63,057 nt of DNA from NCBI RefSeq assembly GCF_007004665.1, contig NZ_ML660067.1:1-63057 (forward strand). The letters are read 5' to 3'. Within the stretch, counting starts at the first letter, position 1; each line of letters starts with the position of its first letter. Shown one piece after another: positions 55,026 through 62,935 of the stretch. This stretch comes from Denitrobaculum tricleocarpae. GTDB taxonomy: Bacteria > Pseudomonadota > Alphaproteobacteria > Kiloniellales > Kiloniellaceae. A program made the translations under genes and the position numbers. Below the pieces are notes generated by a model, which searched no databases, was not told where the DNA came from, and saw only the letters and a list, made by a program, of their open reading frames with translations.

Positions 55026-55598
55026 TCAGTTCGCGTCTTTCGCAAGCCTTGACGCCATCTGCGCATTTCCCTGTTGCTCGGCCAGGCTCCGCGCGGTGTT
55101 GCCGGCGGCGTCCTGAACATCAGGATCGGCGCCTTGGGCCAGCAGGAGATCGACCTGAACGGTCCGGTTGAAGAGTGCCGCCATCATGAGGGCCGTTTGC
55201 CCCGAGGCGTTGGTCGCATTCACGTCACAGGCGGTTTCCAGCAAACGGGCCGCCATGGTGTCGTCGCCCCTGAAGGCCGCACCCATCTGAGCGGTGTTAC
55301 CCTGATGGTCCGACGCGCAGGCGTCTGCGCCACGTTCGGACAGGAAATCGACCGTCTCGATGTGACCGCTGTAGGCAGCGAGTACGAAGGCCGTGAAGCC
55401 GGCACTGTTGCGCGCTTCAATTTCAGCGCCCGCGTCCAGCAGGTCATTCAGGATATCGGTCCGGCCACTGCGTGCCGCATCGAAGTAGATCGCCGAAATC
55501 TCTTCTGCCGTGAAGCTCCGGCTCTCGGCTCTCGCACCCGCCGGAACCATGAACAGCAGCAGGGTAAAAACGGCGAAGACTGATTTGAAATACGGCAT
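55026..55598 (-). CDS. ankB: Exported ankyrin-repeat protein AnkB
   Basis: 190 residues from the ATG at 55598. Signal peptide (1-24, ending ARA-E), then four ankyrin repeats: IYFDAARSGRTDILNDLLDAGAEIEARNS, GFTAFVLAAYSGHIETVDFLSERGAD, GNTAQMGAAFRGDDTMAARLLETACDVNATN, GQTALMMAALFNRTVQVDLLLAQGADPDVQD. Located 105 bp downstream of an exported catalase, the katB-ankB arrangement of Pseudomonas, where AnkB in the periplasm is needed for optimal KatB activity. Confidence 0.9.
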   Translation of the reverse strand: MPYFKSVFAVFTLLLFMVPAGARAESRSFTAEEISAIYFDAARSGRTDILNDLLDAGAEIEARNSAGFTAFVLAAYSGHIETVDFLSERGADACASDHQGNTAQMGAAFRGDDTMAARLLETACDVNATNASGQTALMMAALFNRTVQVDLLLAQGADPDVQDAAGNTARSLAEQQGNAQMASRLAKDAN

Positions 55599-55703
55599 GG
55601 CAAGAGACCTTTGAGTTTGATTGGAGTGTCGTGTCGGCATTGGTGAAGAAACCGCCGGGCCCGGAAGCACTACTGTCCGGGCCCGGCCGGCGTCCCGTCA
55701 GCT

Positions 55704-57230
55704 CTATTGAAGTCTTGCCTGCCGCACCCGCTCGATGTCGACATCGACGGCCTTGGCGAGACGTTCGCCGAAGTCACTGTCCGCCGCATAGAAGTGGCCG
55801 ACCATGATCTCCCTGACCTCCTGATTGACCACCTGACCCAGGTCGCCGGCCAGGTTCGAAATCAGATTGCCTTGCTGTTCCGGCGTGAAGGCGCGATAGG
55901 CCTCTCCCGCCTGCTTGAAGGGTTGCGGCTTCTTGATCGCAAGTTGCTGGGTCAGGCCTTCAAGCGGGTACCGGCTTTGACGCTTGCTGTTGTCATCGAC
56001 GAAGACATTGTCGTTCTGCGCACGTGACGGCTGGAAGTTAATCTCGCCCGATTGGGGCACGAAGCTCATCTTGCCGTCCTGGGTATGGTTTCTGACCTCT
56101 ACCTTTGGCGCATTGATCGGCAGGGATTGGTAGTTCCCGCCGATGCGGTAGCGCTGGGTATCGGCGTAAGAGAACAGGCGGCCCTGCAGAAGGCGGTCCG
56201 GCGAGGCCTCAATGCCCGGGACCATGACACCCGGCGCAAAAGCGGACAGTTCGGTGGCCTGGAAGAAGTTGTCGGGCACGCGGTTCAAGGTCATGGTGCC
56301 GAGCTTGATTTCTTCAATTCCGGGCCAGATCTTGGTGGCGTCGAAGGGGTTGAAGTCCAGCTCCGCGATATCTTCCGGCCGCAGGATCTGGGCGGAAAGC
56401 TCCCACTTGGGGAAGTTGCCTGCCGTAATGTTTTCGTAGAGATCCCTGGTCGCGTAGTTGAATTCGGCAGCCGCGGCTTCTTGCGCATTCAGCGTCCGTA
56501 CACCCTGAAGGCTGGTCCACTTGAACTTCGCGAAGACCGTTTCTCCTCCGGCGTTGACCAGCCGCAAAGCATGTACGCCGTGACCGTCCATTTCGCGCAG
56601 TGAAGCCGGCGTGCCCAGGTCCGAATAGACCAGCGTCAGCATGTGTGTCGATTCGGGGATATGGGAGAAGAAGTCGAAGAAGCGGTTCGGGTCCTGGACG
56701 TTGCGCACCGGAGACGGCTTCAGGGAATGCACCATGTCGGGAAACTTGATGGCATCGCGGATGAAGAAGACGGGCAGGTTGTTGCCCACCAGATCCCAGT
56801 TGCCCTCATCGGTGTAGAACTTCACTGCGAAACCGCGCGGATCCCGCAAGGCCTCGGGCGAACCTTTGGGATGAATCACGGTTGAGAAGCGGACAAAGAC
56901 CGGCGTGGTCTTGCCTTCTTCGAAGAGGGAAGCCTTGGTGAATTCCGAGAAGTCGCGACTGGCGACGAACTCACCGTGCGCGCCGATGCCGCGGGCATGC
57001 ACCACCCGCTCGGGAATGCGCTCCCGGTCAAAGCGCGCGAGCTTTTCGATCAGATGAAAGTCCTCGAGCAACACACCACCGAACGCGCCGGCGGTCTTGG
57101 AGTTCTGGTTGTCGCCGACCGGTGCCCCGCTGTCTTGGGTCATGGTGGGGCGTGTCTCGGCCACCGCCTGCCCCGTCATCGAAAGCAGCAGGCCTGCGGC
57201 GAATAATCCGGATATCTGTTTGACGTACAT
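55704..57230 (-). CDS. katB: Exported monofunctional haem catalase KatB
   Basis: 508 residues from the ATG at 57230 (ATG 57242 adds four). Signal peptide 1-24 (GLFAAGLLLSMTGQAVAE), so it acts in the periplasm. Distal His in RERIPERVVHARGIGAHG, Asn in GNWDLVGNNLPVFFIRDA, haem-ligand Tyr in RLFSYADTQRYRIG. Clade-3-like small-subunit catalase. It forms a unit with ankB. An Irr-like box (57297-57311) lies 67 bp upstream. Confidence 0.96.
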   Translation of the reverse strand: MYVKQISGLFAAGLLLSMTGQAVAETRPTMTQDSGAPVGDNQNSKTAGAFGGVLLEDFHLIEKLARFDRERIPERVVHARGIGAHGEFVASRDFSEFTKASLFEEGKTTPVFVRFSTVIHPKGSPEALRDPRGFAVKFYTDEGNWDLVGNNLPVFFIRDAIKFPDMVHSLKPSPVRNVQDPNRFFDFFSHIPESTHMLTLVYSDLGTPASLREMDGHGVHALRLVNAGGETVFAKFKWTSLQGVRTLNAQEAAAAEFNYATRDLYENITAGNFPKWELSAQILRPEDIAELDFNPFDATKIWPGIEEIKLGTMTLNRVPDNFFQATELSAFAPGVMVPGIEASPDRLLQGRLFSYADTQRYRIGGNYQSLPINAPKVEVRNHTQDGKMSFVPQSGEINFQPSRAQNDNVFVDDNSKRQSRYPLEGLTQQLAIKKPQPFKQAGEAYRAFTPEQQGNLISNLAGDLGQVVNQEVREIMVGHFYAADSDFGERLAKAVDVDIERVRQARLQ

Positions 57231-57296
57231 TGGTTCGTCCATTCCTGTGGGAAGTCGGGAGATTCCACAGGTAGGAACTATCTGAGATAGATTCCA

Positions 57297-57311
57297 CTAG
57301 AATTATTCTGA
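57297..57311. promoter_or_regulatory. Irr-like palindrome upstream of katB
   Basis: CTAGAATTATTCTGA matches the katG site TTAGAATTATTCTAA at 13 of 15 positions, keeping the whole central TAGAATTATTCT. It is 67 bp upstream of the katB ATG (minus strand). Confidence 0.6.
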
Positions 57312-57743
57312 TTCTAATTTGCATCACATTTTGTTGATAAACATCACATTATATCTGTTGTTCACCATAAACGCTGATCACCCTCTATATCCTAAGGAGA
57401 AATTTTTCGAAGAGTCAGTACCGAACCTCAAGCTCTCAATTCTCATAAAATACTCTTCCTTTATTTGTTTTTATAAAACGCGTGCTCGTAGATGGAATTT
57501 GAGTCTAAAAACGAAAACAGGACCCGTTTGGCAAGCCTCAGGTCTTTGCAGTAGGCCGCTTATTCTTTTGGGACGAGAAGTTCCCCCTAGAACAGGAAGT
57601 AGAGCAGTTCGAGCATATTCCGAACATACGGAGCCGGGCTCTCGTGTTTGCACCGATGGCAAAGTCCGAAGTGCTGCGTCTTTCAGAGTTGCAAAAGGTC
57701 TGGACGCCGATTGCGGCTGATCGTCAAAAAGGGCCCCTAGAAC
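57312..57743. other. AT-richer intergenic region between katB and the VOC gene
   Basis: 432 bp with an AT content well above the surroundings between about 57310 and 57480. A 133-codon open frame on the plus strand has no ribosome site and low-complexity hydrophobic start; I do not call it a gene. CCTAG repeats cluster near 57735-57755. Nothing else is seen. Confidence 0.5.
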
Positions 57744-58208
57744 CTAGCCCCTAGGACCACTCACCAATGTCAGGATGTTGCCGTCCGGGTCGAAAAAATG
57801 TGCCGTCGTGCCGCCCCACTCCTGCAGCTCCGGCGGTTCGTCAAAGCGCACGCCGCGCTGCTGCAGCTTTTCATAGGCATCGAAAGCATCGGGCACGCGA
57901 AAGGAAACGCCGACGAAGCGGCCGGTCAGGCTGCGGTGCTCCAGATCCCCCAATTCCAGACTTTCCAGTACGAGATCGCAGTTGCCGGTCGAGAAAAGAG
58001 CGACACCCTCCGCCTCATAGAGGAGCGGAAACCGAAGGCTGTCCCGATAGAAACCCAGGGCTTCATCGAAACGCTGCGAAAAGATCCGCACCGCCGCAAC
58101 CGGCCCCAGCAAAGGGTCGGACTGGGACGCCTCGCCTGGCTTGTCCTGGCTCTGGGATTGCTTCTTGGCCTTTGGCTTTTCAGATTTACCCGACTTCTTT
58201 GCTTTCAT
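57744..58208 (-). CDS. VOC-family protein with lysine-rich N-terminal tail
   Basis: 154 residues. The first 31 are an unusual low-complexity basic tail (KKSGKSEKPKAKKQSQSQD), followed by a glyoxalase-like VOC domain: VAAVRIFSQRFDEALGFYRDSL, VALFSTGNCDLVLESL and WGGTTAHFFDPDGNILTLV. The tail may bind nucleic acid or be disordered. Substrate unknown. Not related closely to the SOS-boxed VOC gene at 47166. Confidence 0.85.
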   Translation of the reverse strand: MKAKKSGKSEKPKAKKQSQSQDKPGEASQSDPLLGPVAAVRIFSQRFDEALGFYRDSLRFPLLYEAEGVALFSTGNCDLVLESLELGDLEHRSLTGRFVGVSFRVPDAFDAYEKLQQRGVRFDEPPELQEWGGTTAHFFDPDGNILTLVSGPRG

Positions 58209-58243
58209 CGTCTTCCTTGGGCCGGATATTCCGGTGCTGTCAT

Positions 58244-58480
58244 TTAAAAAAATCTGGTCCGCGCCAGAACCTGAGTGCGCGGCCAGCGGTCATAGTGAGA
58301 GGCGAAGACAAGTCCGCGGTTCTCGCCCAGGGCCGCCCGGCCGCTCAGCAAGGCGGTAATTTCCGCGGCCTCAAGTTTCCGTTCCTGCCCGTGAGAAGCC
58401 GTCATCCCCGAGAAGAGCGCAGCCGCCAGAAGGCAGGGCCATAGACCCCTGAACCGGAGCGTCAGGGAGAGGCGTTCCAT
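58244..58480 (-). CDS. Small exported protein
   Basis: 78 residues from the ATG at 58480 (AGGA five bases before); ATG 58495 adds five. Signal peptide about 1-30 (GLWPCLLAAALFSGMTASHGQ). The short mature part has KLEAAEITALLSGRAALGEN, which resembles the opening of longer secreted domains with an 'ITALLSGRT' motif, then ends abruptly with WPRTQVLARTRFF. It may be a truncated remnant. No function assigned. Confidence 0.5.
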   Translation of the reverse strand: MERLSLTLRFRGLWPCLLAAALFSGMTASHGQERKLEAAEITALLSGRAALGENRGLVFASHYDRWPRTQVLARTRFF

Positions 58481-58500
58481 TAACATCCTATCCATGTGCG

Positions 58501-59925
58501 GTGCTCCTGACTTTCTGCCGTCTGTTAGGGCGGTCCATCTGTTTTTTTACCCACGAAACGAGATCATCTTGCCAAAGCGGCGCAGGAGGCGCGATCCTTA
58601 TTCTTACTTCGACTCGAATTTTCCATCACCGCAATATCCGGAGCCGTCTTCTGTCCAACTCGCTGTCGCTTTCAAACAAAGAAGCCCGCCGCGTTGCCTT
58701 GACGGCACAGGGCTTCGCGCCGTCGGAGCCTAAACGCAAGCGTCACGACCGACGGCACCTGGACTCCGTGCTCGACAAAGTCGGGCTGCTGCAGATCGAT
58801 TCAGTAAATGTCCTGGCCCGGGCGCATTACCTGCCGCTCTTTTCCAGGCTCGGTCCCTACGCGACCGATATCCTGGACAGGGCCGCCTTCACGCCCGAGA
58901 AACACTCGGCGGCGAAAAAGAATAAACGCCTGTTCGAGTACTGGGCGCACGAGGCCTCCCTCCTGCCCTTCGAGGTTCAGCCTCTGCTGCGTTGGCGCAT
59001 GGAACGGGCTCATGAGGGCGAAGGGGTGTGGAAGCACATCGCGAAATTTGCCCGCAAGAACCCGGAGCTCATCGCGTCGGTGCTGGCCCAGGTGGCAGAG
59101 CGTGGCCCCATCAAAGTTTCGGAACTCGAAGAGAAGAAAGCGCAGGCCGGCAGGAAGCGCGAGACCGCCTGGTGGGGTTGGGACGACAGCAAGCGCATTA
59201 TGGAATGGCTCTTCTGGACCGGGCAGGTCACGGCCGCCGGGCGGCAGAATTTCGAGCGCATCTACGATCTGCCGGAACGTGTTCTTCCGGAGGCCGTCAT
59301 CGCCACGGCAACCCCCAATGAAGCCGAAGCACAGCGCGGACTCTTGCGGATCGCCGCGCGTTCTCTGGGTGTCGCTTCCGAGAGCGATCTGCGGGATTAC
59401 TTCCGGCTCAGCGCCGTCGATTCCAAACAGCGGGTCGCAGAATTGGCCGAAGCCGGTGACCTGATCCCGGTCGAGGTCGAGGGTTGGGAACAACCCGCCT
59501 TTCTAGACCCTAGCTTCACAAACCTCGACGCACTGCCGAAACGCATCACCAGCCGCGCCCTGCTCTCGCCTTTCGACTCTCTGGTCTGGGACCGTCCGCG
59601 CACCGAGCGAATCTTCGGCTTCCGCTACCGCCTGGAGATCTACACACCGGAAGCGAAGCGTCAGCACGGCTATTACGTCCTGCCCTTCCTGCTCGGCGAC
59701 AAACTTGTGGCGCGCGTGGACCTGAAGGCGGACCGCCAGTCATGCTGCCTCAAGGTTCAGGCCAGCCATGCGGAAGCGCGCGTCAAAAAAGGTACGGTCG
59801 CGAAGGCACTCAGCCAGGAGCTGGAGTCCATGGCCGCGTGGCTTGGACTGGAGCGGATCGAGATCCGCGAACGCGGCGATCTCGCGGACGCGCTTAAGGA
59901 TGCGGCAGGCACCAGCGTTTCGTAA
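58501..59925 (+). CDS. YcaQ-family DNA glycosylase (interstrand crosslink repair)
   Basis: 474 codons open from a GTG at 58501, but the family-like part begins near codon 57 (LSLSNKEARRVALTAQGF). A CTG at 58651 has GGAG seven bases upstream and would give 424 residues, close to the usual size. The HTH_42/YcaQ motifs are clear: LLQIDSVNVLARAHYLPLFSRLG (with the catalytic QxD), LFEYWAHEASLLPFE and LLSPFDSLVWDRPRTERIFGFRYRLEIY. E. coli YcaQ unhooks nitrogen-mustard and similar interstrand crosslinks. Convergent with the CGNR regulator gene. Confidence 0.9.
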   Translation: MLLTFCRLLGRSICFFTHETRSSCQSGAGGAILILTSTRIFHHRNIRSRLLSNSLSLSNKEARRVALTAQGFAPSEPKRKRHDRRHLDSVLDKVGLLQIDSVNVLARAHYLPLFSRLGPYATDILDRAAFTPEKHSAAKKNKRLFEYWAHEASLLPFEVQPLLRWRMERAHEGEGVWKHIAKFARKNPELIASVLAQVAERGPIKVSELEEKKAQAGRKRETAWWGWDDSKRIMEWLFWTGQVTAAGRQNFERIYDLPERVLPEAVIATATPNEAEAQRGLLRIAARSLGVASESDLRDYFRLSAVDSKQRVAELAEAGDLIPVEVEGWEQPAFLDPSFTNLDALPKRITSRALLSPFDSLVWDRPRTERIFGFRYRLEIYTPEAKRQHGYYVLPFLLGDKLVARVDLKADRQSCCLKVQASHAEARVKKGTVAKALSQELESMAAWLGLERIEIRERGDLADALKDAAGTSVS

Positions 59926-59931
59926 TCAGCC

Positions 59932-60507
59932 TTACTCCAGGCCTCCCTCAATTTGCCGTTGATAGTGACGGCGTGCCTTGGCCCGGTTCCCGCAGGTCTC
60001 CATGGCACACCAGCGGCGGCGGCGGTTCTTGCTTTCATCCAGGAACAGCCATCCGCAGTCTTTCGAGGGACAGATCTCCACCCGCTCAATTTCCTGCGGC
60101 AAAGTCAGAGTAGCGAGCGCCGAGAGCCCCACCGTCTGCGCAACGGAGAGGTCCTTGCTGTAGGCAAAAGCGCCCCGGCGCACGGCCAGGGGTGCAAGGG
60201 GCGTCCTGAAGTCAAGCACCTGGTTAAAGCGTATCAGATCACTCTTCTTTGGCTTCTCACCCGAGATTGCCGCCAGAAACAGCCATCGAAGGCTGGCTCT
60301 GAAAGCCTTGAGCTCACCCATCGCGGCCGGATCGTCCAAGTCGGGCCGCTTGCCCAGACTCACGGCGCGGCACCAGATTGCGAGGTCCTTTGGACCTGTC
60401 AGTTTCTCGTGGACGACGTCACCGCGCGCCGACCAGTCCGCGGTGTTGAGAAAATCAAGGCAGAGCCGTCCTCCGATCAACCGGACAGGTTGCGTTTGAT
60501 AAGACAT
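59932..60507 (-). CDS. ABATE/CGNR zinc-finger transcription factor
   Basis: 191 residues. N-terminal ABATE ligand-binding domain (GGRLCLDFLNTADWSARGD) and C-terminal CGNR zinc finger: EICPSKDCGWLFLDESKNRRRRWCAMETCGNRAKARRHYQR with the four Cys and the CGNR signature. Probable stress-responsive regulator. Divergent from azlCD across a 13-bp palindrome, which is a candidate binding site. Confidence 0.93.
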   Translation of the reverse strand: MSYQTQPVRLIGGRLCLDFLNTADWSARGDVVHEKLTGPKDLAIWCRAVSLGKRPDLDDPAAMGELKAFRASLRWLFLAAISGEKPKKSDLIRFNQVLDFRTPLAPLAVRRGAFAYSKDLSVAQTVGLSALATLTLPQEIERVEICPSKDCGWLFLDESKNRRRRWCAMETCGNRAKARRHYQRQIEGGLE

Positions 60508-60566
60508 GAAAATTTCTAACCCTTGTTCTGGTTGACCCAGGAACGGCCGTAAACTAACCTAACCAT

Positions 60567-60579
60567 TATAACAGTTATA
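60567..60579. promoter_or_regulatory. 13-bp palindrome between CGNR regulator and azlC
   Basis: TATAACAGTTATA is a perfect inverted repeat, only five bases upstream of the azlC ATG and 60 bp from the regulator start. Candidate operator, and its position would block azlC translation initiation or transcription. Confidence 0.6.
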
Positions 60580-60583
60580 GTGA

Positions 60584-61297
60584 ATGAAATCGATGCCGAA
60601 TTCCCAGACCGCGAACGTCCGGTTGACGATGGCAGGTGCGGTAAGAGGCGCCAGAAGCCTCGGACCGATCTCGCTTTTCGTAATCCCCTTCGGTATCGCG
60701 TTCGGCGCCGCCGCCATCGAGCGCGGGGTCACGCCCGATCAGTCGATTGTGATGAGTCTCTCCGTCTTCTCGGCAGCTGCTCAGTTTGCCGCCCTGGATT
60801 TCTGGGAGGGGCCGCTCCCCACCATATCTCTCTTGCTGACCGTATTCGCGGTAGGCACCCGGCTCATCCTTATGGGCGCAACCTTGGCGCCCTGGCTGAA
60901 CCGCTTAAGCCGCCCCAAGCGCCTGCTCGCGCTCTCGGTGCTCAGCGACGTGAATTTCGCAGACAGCTATGATGCCTTTCGCCGAGACGACCGGGACGTC
61001 GGCAGATTGGTTGGAGGCGGTCTCGCGCTCTGCATCTGCTGGGCGCTCGGAACGGCTATCGGTGTCATCGCCGGTGCCAGCCTGGGAAATCTCGAGCGCT
61101 TTGGCATCGATGTGGTGATGGTCGCCTTTTTTGCCGCCATTGCCGTTGGACAATGGGAAGGGCTGCAAGACCTTCTGCCCTCTGCTGTGGCGGCCACCGT
61201 CGCGGTTCTCGGCCTGACTCTTCTGCCGCCCGGCTGGAACATCGTGCTTGCCGCAATCGCGGGCGGTATCGCGGGGTTACTCTGGCATGGGCGCTGA
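60584..61297 (+). CDS. azlC: AzlC-family branched-chain amino acid exporter, large subunit
   Basis: 237 residues. AzlC motifs GPISLFVIPFGIAFGAAAIERGVTPDQSIVMS, SAAAQFAALDFWEGPLP, LVGTRLILMGATLAPWL-like and NFADSYDAF. About six helices. Exports branched-chain amino acids with AzlD. Overlaps azlD by 11 bp. Regulation by the divergent CGNR protein is inferred. Confidence 0.93.
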   Translation: MKSMPNSQTANVRLTMAGAVRGARSLGPISLFVIPFGIAFGAAAIERGVTPDQSIVMSLSVFSAAAQFAALDFWEGPLPTISLLLTVFAVGTRLILMGATLAPWLNRLSRPKRLLALSVLSDVNFADSYDAFRRDDRDVGRLVGGGLALCICWALGTAIGVIAGASLGNLERFGIDVVMVAFFAAIAVGQWEGLQDLLPSAVAATVAVLGLTLLPPGWNIVLAAIAGGIAGLLWHGR

Positions 61298-61589
61298 AGC
61301 GACTGCTTATCTGACCATTTTTCTCATGGCAGCCGTGACCTACGGCACCCGAATCCTTGGGGCGGAACTGATGTCGTTCATCCGCATCACACCGCGGATC
61401 GAAGCCTTACTGAAATCCATGGCCATCTCGGTCATGGTGGCGATTGTCGCCTCGGCCGTCGCACAAGGCGGCTTTCGCGAGAATACCGCTACCCTGATAG
61501 CGGTTGCTGTCATGGCGGTGACGCGCAGTGCGATCGCCGCTGTCACCGCAGCTATGGCCACTGCCGCGGCCTGGAGTTGGCTGATCTAG
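61287..61589 (+). CDS. azlD: AzlD-family branched-chain amino acid exporter, small subunit
   Basis: 100 residues from the ATG at 61287, overlapping azlC by 11 bp. Three to four helices with the family segment AAVTYGTRILGAELMSFIRITPRIEALLKSM followed by ISVMVAIVASAVAQGG. Completes the AzlCD exporter. The end is convergent with the XRE gene, five bases away. Confidence 0.92.
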   Translation: MGAEATAYLTIFLMAAVTYGTRILGAELMSFIRITPRIEALLKSMAISVMVAIVASAVAQGGFRENTATLIAVAVMAVTRSAIAAVTAAMATAAAWSWLI

Positions 61590-61594
61590 AAGAG

Positions 61595-62368
61595 CTAAAG
61601 ACCGGGAGTCATCGCGAGCAGCATCCGCCGCGTCGCGTCATCGGCCGGGAACATCAGTTCGATCTTCAATTCGGCCAGCGCGATATCCTCGGCGGTTCCG
61701 AACTGTGCGATGGTCGAAAAGAGCGAGAGCGTATCCTCGCCGGCCCGGTAACGCGCAGGTACGACTGCGGGGAGCACGCCTGAGGGGTCGGCGTACTCAG
61801 TCCCGAGAGACTCGGCCAAGCGATCCGAAGCCGCGTCTAAGATCCTGTCCCCGCCCAGATGACCGCTCTCAGTCCTCAGGCGCGCCAGCATGTGCTGGGC
61901 GACCTCTTGCCAGTTCTCGAACATCACCGTCAGTCTCTCGACATCCGTCATAACCGAGAGAAGACTATCTCCCTCTTCCAAAGAGATCGCGCCCAGCAAC
62001 AGCCGGGCGGACTGGTTTATCTTGACCAGCGTCCAATGGCGATCCAGAGCTAGGGCCGGATAGGGATCGTGCCGCGCGAGGGTCCAGTCCACAGCCGACC
62101 GGACCTGTGCCATATCAGCTTCGTTCAAATCCCGCCGCCGGTAAGCAGGCGCAAACCCCGCCGCATTCAGGAGAGAATTGCGTGTGCCGCGCGGCGCGTC
62201 CAGCACCTCGCAGAGCTGCAGAACCATCGCCCGGCTCGGCTTTGCCCGCCCGGTCTCCAGGAATGAAATATGCCGGGCAGAGACGTTTGCATCCAAACCA
62301 AGAGCAAGCTGACTCAAGCGCCGCTGTGTGCGCCAGTCTCTCAGCATCGTTCCGAAACTCTGATCCAT
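61595..62368 (-). CDS. XRE-family regulator with MmyB-like ligand domain
   Basis: 257 residues. N-terminal helix-turn-helix (about 8-65: LRDWRTQRRLSQLALGLDANVSARHISFLETGRAKPSR) and a C-terminal MmyB-like PAS fold (about 85-257: VDWTLARHDPYPALALDRHWTLVKINQSARLL), which may bind a fatty acid or other small ligand. A 15-bp palindrome (62430-62444) in the divergent region is the probable operator. Confidence 0.93.
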   Translation of the reverse strand: MDQSFGTMLRDWRTQRRLSQLALGLDANVSARHISFLETGRAKPSRAMVLQLCEVLDAPRGTRNSLLNAAGFAPAYRRRDLNEADMAQVRSAVDWTLARHDPYPALALDRHWTLVKINQSARLLLGAISLEEGDSLLSVMTDVERLTVMFENWQEVAQHMLARLRTESGHLGGDRILDAASDRLAESLGTEYADPSGVLPAVVPARYRAGEDTLSLFSTIAQFGTAEDIALAELKIELMFPADDATRRMLLAMTPGL

Positions 62369-62429
62369 GCGGCCCGTCTTCCCTTGCGAATGACTTGCCG
62401 CATCATACAGATCGCGGCGGCTAAATCAC

Positions 62430-62444
62430 TTACCTCCGAGGTAA
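62430..62444. promoter_or_regulatory. Palindrome TTACCTC-N-GAGGTAA, probable operator
   Basis: TTACCTCCGAGGTAA is a perfect inverted repeat with a single central base, midway between the divergent XRE gene and the membrane protein gene (62 bp from each start). Probable site for the XRE protein. Confidence 0.7.
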
Positions 62445-62506
62445 TTGCGGCACGCTGGGCGGATCATCATGCTCACGTCTTCCCCAACAATGCAGGAGAC
62501 CGGTTT

Positions 62507-62935
62507 ATGTCCCGTGAGAAAACAGAGAATTGGCTCAAAGCCGCATCCGCGATCGTCATTGGCTTCGGCCTGGTGATGCTTCTGGGCACCCTTCCGGCGA
62601 CCTCCGCACCCGTGGCTTTCCTGACGGACCTGATTTTCTGGCCCGTCGATGGCCGGCAGGTCGTTTCTGCCCCCGAAACCCGTCTGCTCTGGGCCATCTC
62701 CGGCGGCATTCTGACGGGTTGGGGCCTGCTGCTCTGGCAGATCAGCACGCGCCTTTATCCCCAGGACCCGTCTCTGGCCCGGACGCTTATCCTCTCCAGT
62801 ATCGGTATCTGGTTCCTGGCCGACGGCCTTGGGTCTATCCTGGCGGGTGCGCCCCTGAACGCCGTCCTCAACATCGGTTTTCTACTGCTGTTTTTTGTGC
62901 CGCTCTGGCGGCCAATCCAAAGAGCTGAAGTCTAG
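62507..62935 (+). CDS. Membrane protein of unknown function, C-terminus at IS junction
   Basis: 142 residues from the ATG at 62507 (AGGAG eight bases before). Four helices (about 11-30, 58-78, 90-110, 115-132). No family recognised. Divergent from the XRE regulator, which probably controls it. The last base of its TAG stop is the first base of the IS terminal repeat, so the original C-terminus may have been longer. Ends RAEV. Confidence 0.7.
   Translation: MSREKTENWLKAASAIVIGFGLVMLLGTLPATSAPVAFLTDLIFWPVDGRQVVSAPETRLLWAISGGILTGWGLLLWQISTRLYPQDPSLARTLILSSIGIWFLADGLGSILAGAPLNAVLNIGFLLLFFVPLWRPIQRAEV

Noticed and set aside
57319-57720. 133-codon open frame in the AT-rich region by katB
   Set aside because: No ribosome site, no recognisable protein and atypical composition.
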